DNA of 17,274 bases from Bacteroidales bacterium (GTDB lineage Bacteria > Bacteroidota > Bacteroidia > Bacteroidales > VadinHA17), in contig JALOMK010000005.1 of the NCBI GenBank assembly GCA_025455505.1, positions 1 to 17,274 on the forward strand. Reading direction: 5' to 3'. Shown in pieces: positions 1 to 6,090 of this stretch. The translations under genes were made by a program, and so were the position numbers. The notes under the pieces are model-generated. The model did no database searches and was not told the DNA's origin. It saw only the letters and a program-made list of their open reading frames with translations. The first letter of the stretch is position 1. Every line of letters starts with the position of its first letter.

Positions 1-1
1 T

Positions 2-1003
2 GATGTTCTGACGGCACTTACACTCGACGGCAAAAAGAAATGGGAGACAGTCTATGGCAAGGCATGGGTAAAAAATCATCCCGGCTCAAGGTCGACTCCT
101 ACATTCTACAAGGGGAATCTTTACCTTATTAGTGGCAGTGGCGACATTGTGTGCATCACTTCAGCCGGGAAAATAAAGTGGACAAAAAACCACTTCAACA
201 TTTATGAGAGCAAGCCCCTAATGTTCGGCATTTCAGAATCGCCGCTTGTATATGACAACGTTGTTGTTGCTACTCCCGGTGGCAAAAAAGCCTCACTCGT
301 TGCCTTTAACATCAATGACGGCAGTGTTGTGTGGGAATCTGAGGTTCTTGATACCGAACCCCAGTACATGAATCCGAAGCTCGTCGAGCATGGAGGCAGG
401 AAGATGGTTGTAACTGTTCTGGGCTCTAACATTGTTTCAGTTGATGCGAAAACAGGAAAGCTCATCTGGAAGATAAATTACGCCGAAGTTAACGCAGGAA
501 CAGGCAGGGTAATGAAAAATCATGCCATCACCCCCATATACAGGGATGGACACATTCTTATCGCAAACGGCTATAACTGGGTGGCTCTGAAGCTGAAACT
601 GTCGGCCGACGGCAGCTCGGTTGAAAAGGTATGGGAGAACAGGGGCTTCGATCCGCAGCACGGAGGCGTTGTGCTGCTTGGCGACCAGATCTACGGTGCT
701 ACCCACCAGTCAAAACCGTCAGACATGTGGACCTGTGTGGACTGGAATACGGGGAAAATACTCTGGCAGGCAAAGTGGAATGTAAGGGGCTCAATCATTG
801 CCGCCGACGGGATGCTTTACATCTTTGAAGAGAAGAACGGCAATGTCGGTCTCGTGAAACCAGACCCGGCTAAGTTTGATCTTGTAAGCGAGTTCAGGGT
901 CACAAAGGGAGAAGGTCCTTACTGGGGTCACCCGGCAATAAAAAACGGAAGGCTCTATATCAGGCACGGGGATGTATTGCTCGTATACAATATAAAGGCG
1001 TAA
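2..1003 (+). CDS. PQQ-like beta-propeller repeat protein, 5' end outside window
   Basis: The reading frame is open from base 2 and ends with TAA at 1001-1003. The ATG at 149 is internal, because propeller-like sequence continues upstream of it, including a strand ending in KKKWETVYGKAW. About 333 residues are visible. The protein shows repeated beta-propeller blades of the PQQ-like (BamB/quinoprotein-type) kind, with blade motifs such as DAKTGKLIWKINY and DWNTGKILWQAKW, where an acidic turn, TGK and W repeat. Such proteins are normally exported to the periplasm or cell surface. Many have no PQQ and act as scaffolds or in carbohydrate-linked loci, so no enzymatic activity is claimed. The next gene encodes a related propeller 153 bp downstream on the same strand. 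The last codons and the stop lie inside a phased 8-bp repeat array. The fold assignment is secure; the substrate is unknown. Confidence 0.85.
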   Translation, partial: DVLTALTLDGKKKWETVYGKAWVKNHPGSRSTPTFYKGNLYLISGSGDIVCITSAGKIKWTKNHFNIYESKPLMFGISESPLVYDNVVVATPGGKKASLVAFNINDGSVVWESEVLDTEPQYMNPKLVEHGGRKMVVTVLGSNIVSVDAKTGKLIWKINYAEVNAGTGRVMKNHAITPIYRDGHILIANGYNWVALKLKLSADGSSVEKVWENRGFDPQHGGVVLLGDQIYGATHQSKPSDMWTCVDWNTGKILWQAKWNVRGSIIAADGMLYIFEEKNGNVGLVKPDPAKFDLVSEFRVTKGEGPYWGHPAIKNGRLYIRHGDVLLVYNIKA

Positions 1004-1023
1004 CGGCACAACGGCATAAAGGC
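992..1023 (+). repeat. Octamer tandem array A (RTMAMGGC-type), overlaps stop codon
   Basis: Four consecutive 8-bp units lie in strict phase: ATAAAGGC, GTAACGGC, ACAACGGC and ATAAAGGC. All end in GGC and share an RYAAM core. The array begins inside the last codons of the upstream propeller gene, and its second unit supplies the TAA stop. Octamers of the same kind recur at 1073-1114 and, on the opposite strand, at 14596-14659. The function is unknown. Confidence 0.7.
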
Positions 1024-1030
1024 ATTTAAT

Positions 1031-1070
1031 CCCCTTCCCGGAGGGGCCAGTCTTCTGGGGTGGGGTGGGT
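1031..1070 (+). repeat. GC-rich hairpin / G-quadruplex-capable block between octamer clusters
   Basis: A short hairpin is formed by CCCCT (1031-1035) and AGGGG (1042-1046). It is followed by G-tracts at 1043-1046, 1057-1060, 1062-1065 and 1067-1069, separated by 10, 1 and 1 bases, which fits a G-quadruplex motif on the + strand. The block is bracketed by octamer repeats on both sides. It resembles GC-rich intergenic elements that I recall from Bacteroidota genomes, but I cannot confirm copies elsewhere. Confidence 0.5.
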
Positions 1071-1072
1071 AA

Positions 1073-1114
1073 TACAAGGCATAAAGGGGCGTAACGGCAT
1101 ACCGGCGTGAGGTC
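1073..1114 (+). repeat. Octamer tandem array B
   Basis: The units TACAAGGC, ATAAAGG (with two extra bases), GTAACGGC, ATACCGGC and a decayed GTGAGGTC form a second cluster of the same 8-bp motif, upstream of the second propeller gene. It is more degenerate than array A. Array A, the G-rich block and this array occupy most of the 153-bp gap between the two propeller genes. I see no promoter there that matches the Bacteroidota consensus. Confidence 0.55.
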
Positions 1115-1156
1115 GCAGGGTACCTGTGGTTAATGGATACTTAACACTCAATTATT

Positions 1157-2440
1157 ATGACAGCAGGCAAAGGCAGATTTTTTCTATCTCTTATTGTCTC
1201 TCTGGTGCTCTTACAGACAGTATTGGCGCAGGACAATAACTGGACTCATTTCCGGGGGTCAGGGATGAATGGGATTTCAGCCTCGTCAACTGCTCCGCTG
1301 AACTGGGACGAATCATCAAGCGCCTGGAAGACAGAGTTACGGGGAAAGGGATATTCCTCACCGGTTGTATACGATAACCAGGTATGGCTCACATCGGCAT
1401 CAGCAGACGGGAAAGAGCTCTATGCGATCTGCGTCGACTACCAGACAGGGAAACTGATTCACGATATCAAGGTCTTCACTCCCGAAACACCAATCGGAAA
1501 ACACTCAATAAATACCTATGCAAGTCCTACTCCCTGCATCGAAAAGGGATTTGTATACGTGCATTTCGGGAGCCTCGGAACAGCATGCATAAGAACGGGT
1601 GACGGAACAGTGGTATGGACCCGTACGGATCTTAAATGCAAGCATGTCCAGGGTCCGGGCTCATCACCGATATTATATAAAAACCTCCTGATATTGCATT
1701 ACGAAGGCACTGACGTCAGGTTCATTACAGCGCTTGACAAAAAGACCGGGCAGGAGGTCTGGAGAACAGAGCGCCCTGAAGAACCATACAAAGCGCTTCC
1801 CAATATAGGAACCAAGGCTTACGTTACTCCTCTCATAATAAAGGTTAAGGGAAAAGACCAGATGATATCCAACGGCTCGGCAGCATGCTTCGCCTATGAT
1901 CCCAATACCGGGACGGAGATATGGAGAGTCATCAGGGGAGCCGAATCAACTGTTCCGATGCCGTTTTACGAGGATGGAATAGTCTACTTCTACTGCGGTT
2001 TCATGGTAGATGCCGAATCATCAAACTTCACCGAGATGATCGCTGTCAACCCTGACGGAAAAGGGGATATCACTGCTACCAACGTTCTCTGGAGGAAGCG
2101 AGACAACCAGACCCAGACACAGATGCTCAGCCCGGTCATTAAGGGCGGCCTTATTTACACGATCAACACAAGGAACGAAATGCAGTGCATAGATGCAAAA
2201 TCAGGTGCAGTTGTGTGGCAGGAACGCCAGAGGTCGAATTTCAACTCTTCACCTGTGTGGGCCGGGGGAAATATATGGTTCGGCTCTGTAAAAGGAGATG
2301 TCATTGCCGTCAGGGCCGGGAGGGTTTATGAACCTCTTGCACAGTTCACAATGGAATCCGGGATCTGGGCAACTCCTGCCTTCCTGAGAAATTCTGTAAT
2401 CGTGAGGACTGAAAACTTTCTTTACAGGTTTGGCAGATAA
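1157..2440 (+). CDS. Secreted PQQ-like beta-propeller repeat protein
   Basis: This 427-residue protein starts at an ATG and has a classical signal peptide: a basic N-region, a hydrophobic stretch around residues 8-20, and probable cleavage after VLA at 24, leaving a mature N-terminus QDNNW. The mature part opens with WTHFRGSGMNGIS, typical of PQQ-like outer-membrane or periplasmic propellers. Blade motifs recur through the chain: DYQTGKLIHD, DKKTGQEVWRTE, DPNTGTEIWRV and DAKSGAVVWQE. It is probably a soluble or surface-associated exported propeller. Pyrroloquinoline quinone binding is not shown, because the dehydrogenase catalytic region is not recognisable. It follows a related propeller on the same strand and may be co-transcribed or a duplication product. 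The fold is secure, the role is not. It ends 85 bp from a convergent gene, and I see no clear terminator between them. Confidence 0.88.
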   Translation: MTAGKGRFFLSLIVSLVLLQTVLAQDNNWTHFRGSGMNGISASSTAPLNWDESSSAWKTELRGKGYSSPVVYDNQVWLTSASADGKELYAICVDYQTGKLIHDIKVFTPETPIGKHSINTYASPTPCIEKGFVYVHFGSLGTACIRTGDGTVVWTRTDLKCKHVQGPGSSPILYKNLLILHYEGTDVRFITALDKKTGQEVWRTERPEEPYKALPNIGTKAYVTPLIIKVKGKDQMISNGSAACFAYDPNTGTEIWRVIRGAESTVPMPFYEDGIVYFYCGFMVDAESSNFTEMIAVNPDGKGDITATNVLWRKRDNQTQTQMLSPVIKGGLIYTINTRNEMQCIDAKSGAVVWQERQRSNFNSSPVWAGGNIWFGSVKGDVIAVRAGRVYEPLAQFTMESGIWATPAFLRNSVIVRTENFLYRFGR

Positions 2441-2525
2441 ATTGCGCACAATGAAACCTTCCGCTACCTGTCCTGAATTTAAATCCCGCACGGCAGGCTG
2501 TTTCAGAAAGGAGTTTACAGCTTTT

Positions 2526-3251
2526 TCAGTAGGTGAAATAAACAGTATTCAAATAATCCCTCTTACAAGTAATTGTATCGATAATCTCAAGTCGTTTGCC
2601 GTAGCGGTCCAGATGCCAGTGCAGCCTTGTAATCTTGTCGGCAAACACCCTTGTTCTTACTGTTGAGCTTACAAAGCCGCCCGGCCATCGAAGCTCAGTG
2701 CCAGGCTTCATATTGGAATTAATATGCTGACTGTAGTTATAAATTTCCCAGGGGTAAAGTTTCCAGCAGTTAATGCCGCCCGACTCCCAGTAGAGGCTGA
2801 GAGTGTCGCGGGCAGGCTTATCAGAATTCCGTTTGATAACAATTTCAAGGCGAACCAGCCTGTCGAGCCTGAAATCAAGAAAGCCCCGGTTCAGCTGAAG
2901 CTCCATAAGGCCAAGACGTCTTGTCATGAAAGCATAGTTCGAATCTCCTGCAAAAGAGAAATTGTAGTATCGCGCTTCATCAATCTTGTCAATCCTGTAT
3001 GAAAAAGAACCTGAACTGTCCGAAGTGAAATGGCCGGCGTCGACGAACAATTGACTCTCGCCAGAAAAAAGCAGGCCTTCAACTATTATATTCCTGCCGG
3101 AAACCGGCTCGCCTGTATAGCTGTCGGTCACCCGGCCCCTGAGTTCGAGCGAGCCTCTTGTGTCGACACAGCCCGAAGGAACCAGGAATGCATACAGGGC
3201 CGCCAGGAGAAAGATCAGCCCATTTACATATGAATTGGCCCTTGATAACAT
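2526..3251 (-). CDS. Putative lipoprotein with carboxypeptidase-regulatory-like domain
   Basis: This 241-residue protein starts at an ATG. The N-terminus has a hydrophobic segment (residues about 11-24) ending in VPSGC, so Cys28 is a plausible lipid-attachment site. Proline at -3 is not ideal for a lipobox, so lipidation is inferred. Residues about 36-60 (LRGRVTDSYTGEPVSGRNI and following) match the start of a carboxypeptidase-regulatory-like or CNA-B-type beta-sandwich, common in Bacteroidota surface proteins. The remainder looks beta-rich, with no catalytic motif that I recognise. The gene begins 18 bp after the stop of the PHP hydrolase gene on the same strand, so the two very likely form one transcript and may act together at the cell envelope. 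The specific function is unknown. Confidence 0.72.
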   Translation of the reverse strand: MLSRANSYVNGLIFLLAALYAFLVPSGCVDTRGSLELRGRVTDSYTGEPVSGRNIIVEGLLFSGESQLFVDAGHFTSDSSGSFSYRIDKIDEARYYNFSFAGDSNYAFMTRRLGLMELQLNRGFLDFRLDRLVRLEIVIKRNSDKPARDTLSLYWESGGINCWKLYPWEIYNYSQHINSNMKPGTELRWPGGFVSSTVRTRVFADKITRLHWHLDRYGKRLEIIDTITCKRDYLNTVYFTY

Positions 3252-3269
3252 AAAACGCTCTAAATGGCT

Positions 3270-4202
3270 TCATAAAGCTTTTACAGGCTGCATCCAGGCT
3301 TCCCTTCCTGCTGTATCCTTCAGTTTAATCCTCACATATCCCTCATCCCCCCTTAGCCTGTAGTCTGCCGATTTTCCCTTAACAGAACGCAGAACTCTGC
3401 CATACCTGCCAACAAAAAAAATTGAATCGCAATTGGAGGATGATATTTTCACCGATCGCCTGCTGACTTCATAAAAATCGACTACTATGCCGGTTGAGGC
3501 ATAGAATTTGCCATTTCTAATACTTTCAAGGATATCGGCATCAGTAAGTTCCGGTGCATCAACAATTATCCATCCTTTCCCTACATTTGACTTTTTATAA
3601 TGGTTGTCATCAGAGGCAACAGCATAAACAATCCGACCGTCCTGAGCTGACATTATGCTATCCCAGAGCTGTTCCGACCGTCTTGTTTCATCCTTTCTCC
3701 CGCCATTGAAGACCTCCAGGTGATACAGGCCCGCTGCGGCAATGAAATCAGCAGCATTCACGGGCGGATCCATAGGGTGATTAAGGATGGGTATTCCGCC
3801 CGCCTCAAGAGTTTTTTTCACTCCGTCCTGCAGCGAGGTCTCGTCGCCTATGTACCTGTTAATTCCAAGGGCGGTATGATGACGCTCATTGCTGAGTTCA
3901 TTGCCGCAGAGCATTATGAACCCGGGCAGCAACTCCGCCTCATCGTGGCATATCAGCTGCTTAAGCTCAACATGATCGTTGTGCTCCGAAAGACACAGGA
4001 AATTATAGCCGGCTTCACGGTACCATGAAGCAATTTCGGGAACATCATTCGCCGGATTCTCATCCGACAGCCTTGCATGCGTGTGAGTATTTCCCCTGAA
4101 GCGGAAGTTGTACTTGCCTTGGGGAACATCCGAAGATTGTAAAGTCACAAATAGAAGCGAAAAGAATAACAGCGGGTAATTTCTGAAGATTGTCAGTGCC
4201 AT
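3270..4202 (-). CDS. Secreted PHP-domain metal-dependent hydrolase
   Basis: PHP (polymerase and histidinol phosphatase) family proteins are metal-dependent phosphoesterases. With the ATG at 4202 the product is 310 residues. The metal-ligand motifs are present in order: NTHTH (H40, H42), SEHNDH (E73, H74, D76, H77), GNELS (E102), HH (108-109), LNHP (H142) and ASDDNH (D198, H201). The N-terminus (MALTIFRNYPLLFFSLLFV) is a signal peptide or anchor, so the enzyme acts outside the cytoplasm, unlike most PHP enzymes. Residues after about 240 form an additional beta-rich tail. A longer in-frame TTG start at 4244 overlaps a promoter -7 element (TATATTTG) and would put polar residues before the signal peptide, so I reject it. 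It is followed at 18 bp by a lipoprotein gene. The substrate is unknown. Confidence 0.85.
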   Translation of the reverse strand: MALTIFRNYPLLFFSLLFVTLQSSDVPQGKYNFRFRGNTHTHARLSDENPANDVPEIASWYREAGYNFLCLSEHNDHVELKQLICHDEAELLPGFIMLCGNELSNERHHTALGINRYIGDETSLQDGVKKTLEAGGIPILNHPMDPPVNAADFIAAAGLYHLEVFNGGRKDETRRSEQLWDSIMSAQDGRIVYAVASDDNHYKKSNVGKGWIIVDAPELTDADILESIRNGKFYASTGIVVDFYEVSRRSVKISSSNCDSIFFVGRYGRVLRSVKGKSADYRLRGDEGYVRIKLKDTAGREAWMQPVKAL

Positions 4203-4241
4203 TGTATTTAAGTTCGGAGTTAAATAATTTCGTGCATTAAG

Positions 4242-4249
4242 CAAATATA
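4242..4249 (-). promoter_or_regulatory. Bacteroidota -7 element for the PHP hydrolase gene
   Basis: TATATTTG on the minus strand matches TAnnTTTG exactly and lies about 40 bases upstream of the ATG at 4202. No convincing TTTG -33 partner is seen at the expected 19-21 base spacing, so the promoter is only partly supported. Confidence 0.45.
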
Positions 4250-4370
4250 TGCAACTCTTAAGAAATTCAGCATAATCAGCTTTAACCGGAGCAGGAATCC
4301 AGTCCCACCGGGATAAGTCATGCGAATAATGAATATTACTTCAATTTGAAAACGCCGAAAGGATCATTTG

Positions 4371-4399
4371 AAAAAAAGCCGGCAAGGGGAGTTGCCGGC
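4371..4399 (-). terminator. Rho-independent terminator downstream of tRNA-Gln
   Basis: Perfect 8-bp arms GCCGGCAA (4378-4385) and TTGCCGGC (4392-4399) flank a 6-base loop. On the minus strand the hairpin is followed by seven T residues (4371-4377). It lies 26 bases past the end of tRNA-Gln. Confidence 0.9.
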
Positions 4400-4424
4400 A
4401 GTAAAGACATGTGCTTTAATAATG

Positions 4425-4497
4425 TTGACCCACAGGGGCTCGAACCCCGACTCTTCAGAACCAAAATCTGACGTGTTGCCAATTACACCATGGGTCA
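4425..4497 (-). tRNA. tRNA-Gln (anticodon TTG)
   Basis: This is a complete cloverleaf on the minus strand. The acceptor stem is TGACCCA with TGGGTCA (7 bp). The D-arm contains AATTGG. The anticodon stem is TCAGA/TCTGA with loop TTTTGGT, which places anticodon TTG. The T-arm has loop TTCGAGC. The discriminator is A at 4425 and CCA is not encoded. It is preceded by a promoter element that overlaps the stop of the small gene upstream, and followed by a strong terminator. Confidence 0.95.
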
Positions 4498-4515
4498 GGC
4501 TGAAAAAACCGCCTG

Positions 4516-4546
4516 CAAAATTAGTAATTCTTTTCCTGATTAAAAA
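4516..4546 (-). promoter_or_regulatory. tRNA-Gln promoter nested in the 3' end of the upstream gene
   Basis: A -7 element TAATTTTG (4523-4516) matches TAnnTTTG, with a TTTT -33-like element (4546-4543) at 19-base spacing. The first three bases of the -7 element are the TAA stop codon of the small RHH-like gene. Transcription would start roughly a dozen bases before the tRNA. Confidence 0.6.
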
Positions 4547-4766
4547 GTGTGCGGTCTGTCTCCTCCCATAGTGTCGGATGTTCTTCCTCGAATCTTTTGA
4601 TTATCGCCTTCATGATCGTTTCCCTCAGGAATTCAGACTTGTTCTTAACCCTGAACCTGTTACAATAGATACCCAGGGCCTTCATCTCCCTGCTGTTGAG
4701 CATGAGCGAAAGCCTGTTCGTCCTTTTAAGCTTTTCTTCCTTGTATCCCTGGCGGCGTCCTTCCAT
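4521..4766 (-). CDS. Small basic ribbon-helix-helix-like protein
   Basis: This 81-residue protein starts at an ATG and ends at TAA. A basic N-terminus (EGRRQGYKEEKLKR) precedes TNRLSLMLNSREMKAL, which reads as a beta-strand followed by a helix. Next comes VKNKSEFLRETIMKAII, a second helix with the NKSEFLRE turn typical of MetJ/Arc-type ribbon-helix-helix DNA-binding proteins. The C-terminal tail is acidic (EEEHPTLWEE). It probably dimerises and binds DNA, but no target can be named. The gene lies between the aldolase terminator and tRNA-Gln (23 bp downstream), so it needs its own promoter; only a weak -7-like TATATTAG is seen upstream. No toxin partner is adjacent, which argues against a standard antitoxin. 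Similar short proteins occur in Bacteroidota, as I recall, but I cannot name the family. Confidence 0.7.
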   Translation of the reverse strand: MEGRRQGYKEEKLKRTNRLSLMLNSREMKALGIYCNRFRVKNKSEFLRETIMKAIIKRFEEEHPTLWEETDRTLFNQEKNY

Positions 4767-4839
4767 AGCAATGATTCGCAGGCTAATATAGAAAATCCGG
4801 AAGGTGCGGAAAGGACATTAACGGCCTAGTTTTTAACAG

Positions 4840-4869
4840 AAAAAAAAGAGCCGGCGCTTAAGCGGCTCT
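4840..4869 (-). terminator. Rho-independent terminator of the aldolase gene
   Basis: Arms AGAGCCG (4847-4853) and CGGCTCT (4863-4869) form a 7-bp stem. On the minus strand it is followed by a T-tract (4840-4847, with one T shared with the stem). Further complementarity (ACAGAAA with TTTCTGT) extends the base of the structure. It lies 37 bp past the aldolase stop codon. Confidence 0.85.
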
Positions 4870-4906
4870 CTTTCTGTGTTTTATAATATTAACAACTTTA
4901 CCGCAT

Positions 4907-5878
4907 TCAGGCTTTGCCTGCGCTGCCAAGAACATTTACAACCTTATGCTTGTACAGCTCCTTGAGCTTTTCGCGGGCGGGACCAAGGTAATTCCTGGGG
5001 TCAAATTCTCCGGGCTTTTCAACGAAAACCTTGCGGATGGCTGCTGTCATCGCAAGCCTGCCATCACTGTCGATATTGATCTTGCATACAGCCGATTTGG
5101 CCGCCCTGCGAAGCTGTTCCTCTGAAATACCTGCCGTGTTCTCCATTTTGCCTCCGTACTTGTTGATCTCCTCAACTATGTCCTGTGGTACCGACGAAGC
5201 ACCATGAAGAACTATAGGGAAGCCGGGAATGCGCTTTTCGCATTCTTCGAGAATGTCAAACTTGAGCGGGGGAGGAAGCTGTCCGGGAGCAACCTTGAAC
5301 TTGAAAGCGCCGTGCGAAGTCCCTATCGATATCGCCAGGGAATCCACTCCCGTTTTCTTAACAAAATCCTCGACCTCCTCAGGCCTTGTATATGATGAGT
5401 GCTCCGAAGAGACCTCATCCTCTATTCCTGCCAGAACTCCAAGCTCTCCCTCAACAGTTACATCATGTGAATGAGCATACTCCACCACCTGCCTGGTCAG
5501 CCTTACATTCTCCTCATAGGGGAAGTGCGAACCGTCGATCATAACTGATGAAAAGCCTGTTTCAATGCAGGCCTTGCAGGTCTCAAAAGTGTCGCCGTGA
5601 TCGAGATGAAGCACAATGGGAATTGCATGACCAAGTTCCTTTGCATACTCAACAGCACCTTTGGCAAGATACTGGAGCAAAGTCTGGTTTGCATACTTCC
5701 TTGCGCCCTTTGACACCTGGAGAATGACAGGAGACTTTGTCTCCACGCAGGCGCTGATTATGGCCTGAAGCTGTTCGAGATTATTAAAGTTAAAAGCAGG
5801 AATGGCATACCCGCCCTTCACGGCGGCTTTGAACAATTCCCTTGAATTAACCAACCCTAATTCTTTATAATGTAACAT
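4907..5878 (-). CDS. fba: Class II fructose-1,6-bisphosphate aldolase
   Basis: This cytoplasmic, zinc-dependent enzyme of glycolysis and gluconeogenesis cleaves fructose 1,6-bisphosphate to dihydroxyacetone phosphate and glyceraldehyde 3-phosphate. The protein is 323 residues, a normal length for the class II family. Family landmarks are in order: PAFNFNN (28-33), HLDHGD (91-96; catalytic Asp93, zinc ligand His94), VEGELG (142-147; Glu ligand region), GTSHGAFK (187-194; His189 ligand), LHGASS (224-229; His225 ligand) and the phosphate-binding KINIDSDGR (266-274). The start ATG at 5878 is supported by the family-like N-terminus. It is transcribed alone, with its own promoter region shared divergently with the TolC gene and its own terminator. 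A related aldose (tagatose-bisphosphate or similar) specificity cannot be fully excluded from sequence. Confidence 0.95.
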   Translation of the reverse strand: MLHYKELGLVNSRELFKAAVKGGYAIPAFNFNNLEQLQAIISACVETKSPVILQVSKGARKYANQTLLQYLAKGAVEYAKELGHAIPIVLHLDHGDTFETCKACIETGFSSVMIDGSHFPYEENVRLTRQVVEYAHSHDVTVEGELGVLAGIEDEVSSEHSSYTRPEEVEDFVKKTGVDSLAISIGTSHGAFKFKVAPGQLPPPLKFDILEECEKRIPGFPIVLHGASSVPQDIVEEINKYGGKMENTAGISEEQLRRAAKSAVCKINIDSDGRLAMTAAIRKVFVEKPGEFDPRNYLGPAREKLKELYKHKVVNVLGSAGKA

Positions 5879-5903
5879 CTTTAATTGTTTTTAAATAAGC
5901 CGC

Positions 5904-5934
5904 ACAATATAGCCATTTTAGGCGGCAAAGCAAA
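5904..5934 (-). promoter_or_regulatory. Candidate promoter of the aldolase gene
   Basis: On the minus strand TTTG (5934-5931) is followed after exactly 19 bases by TATATTGT (5911-5904). The -7 differs from TAnnTTTG at its last two bases. It sits 25 bases upstream of the ATG, and spacing and position fit well. Confidence 0.45.
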
Positions 5935-6020
5935 GACAATCATGTAAAATATAAGCAAATCAACACAGATATGTCTGAATATATGAACATTAACCGCTTC
6001 AATATTATCCAGAGCAAAAC

Positions 6021-6052
6021 TTTCATTCTCTCCGGGATAATGATTATCTTCG
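6021..6052 (+). promoter_or_regulatory. Candidate promoter of the TolC/adaptor operon
   Basis: TTTC (6021-6024) and TATCTTCG (6045-6052) are 20 bases apart. Each has one mismatch to the Bacteroidota consensus TTTG-N19-21-TAnnTTTG. The predicted transcription start falls at the beginning of the inverted repeat at 6053-6074. Confidence 0.4.
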
Positions 6053-6074
6053 TACCCTTGATTTAAAAAGGGTA
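6053..6074 (+). promoter_or_regulatory. Inverted repeat at the predicted start site of the TolC operon
   Basis: TACCCTT (6053-6059) and AAGGGTA (6068-6074) are perfect 7-bp arms around an 8-base A/T-rich centre, ending 16 bases before the TolC start codon. It could be an operator for a dimeric regulator or a 5'-leader hairpin. No regulator gene is adjacent. Confidence 0.4.
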
Positions 6075-6090
6075 TCACATAAGTTCAGCG

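Noticed and set aside
992..1114. Short regular repeats considered as a CRISPR array.
   Set aside because: Units are only 8 bp, directly adjacent and degenerate, without unique spacers; no cas genes are present.
4425..4497. tRNA-Gln considered as an integration site (attB) for a mobile element.
   Set aside because: No integrase gene and no repeated tRNA 3' fragment are visible in the window; the same holds for tRNA-Arg.
4371..4571. Plus-strand open frame across the tRNA-Gln region.
   Set aside because: It runs antisense through the tRNA and its terminator and has no protein-like composition.
4521..4766. RHH-like protein considered as the antitoxin of a toxin-antitoxin pair.
   Set aside because: No toxin-like frame is adjacent; its neighbours are a terminator and a tRNA.
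5881..6078. A 65-residue minus-strand frame in the aldolase/TolC divergent region.
   Set aside because: It needs a GTG start, has no family features, and covers the promoter regions of both flanking genes.
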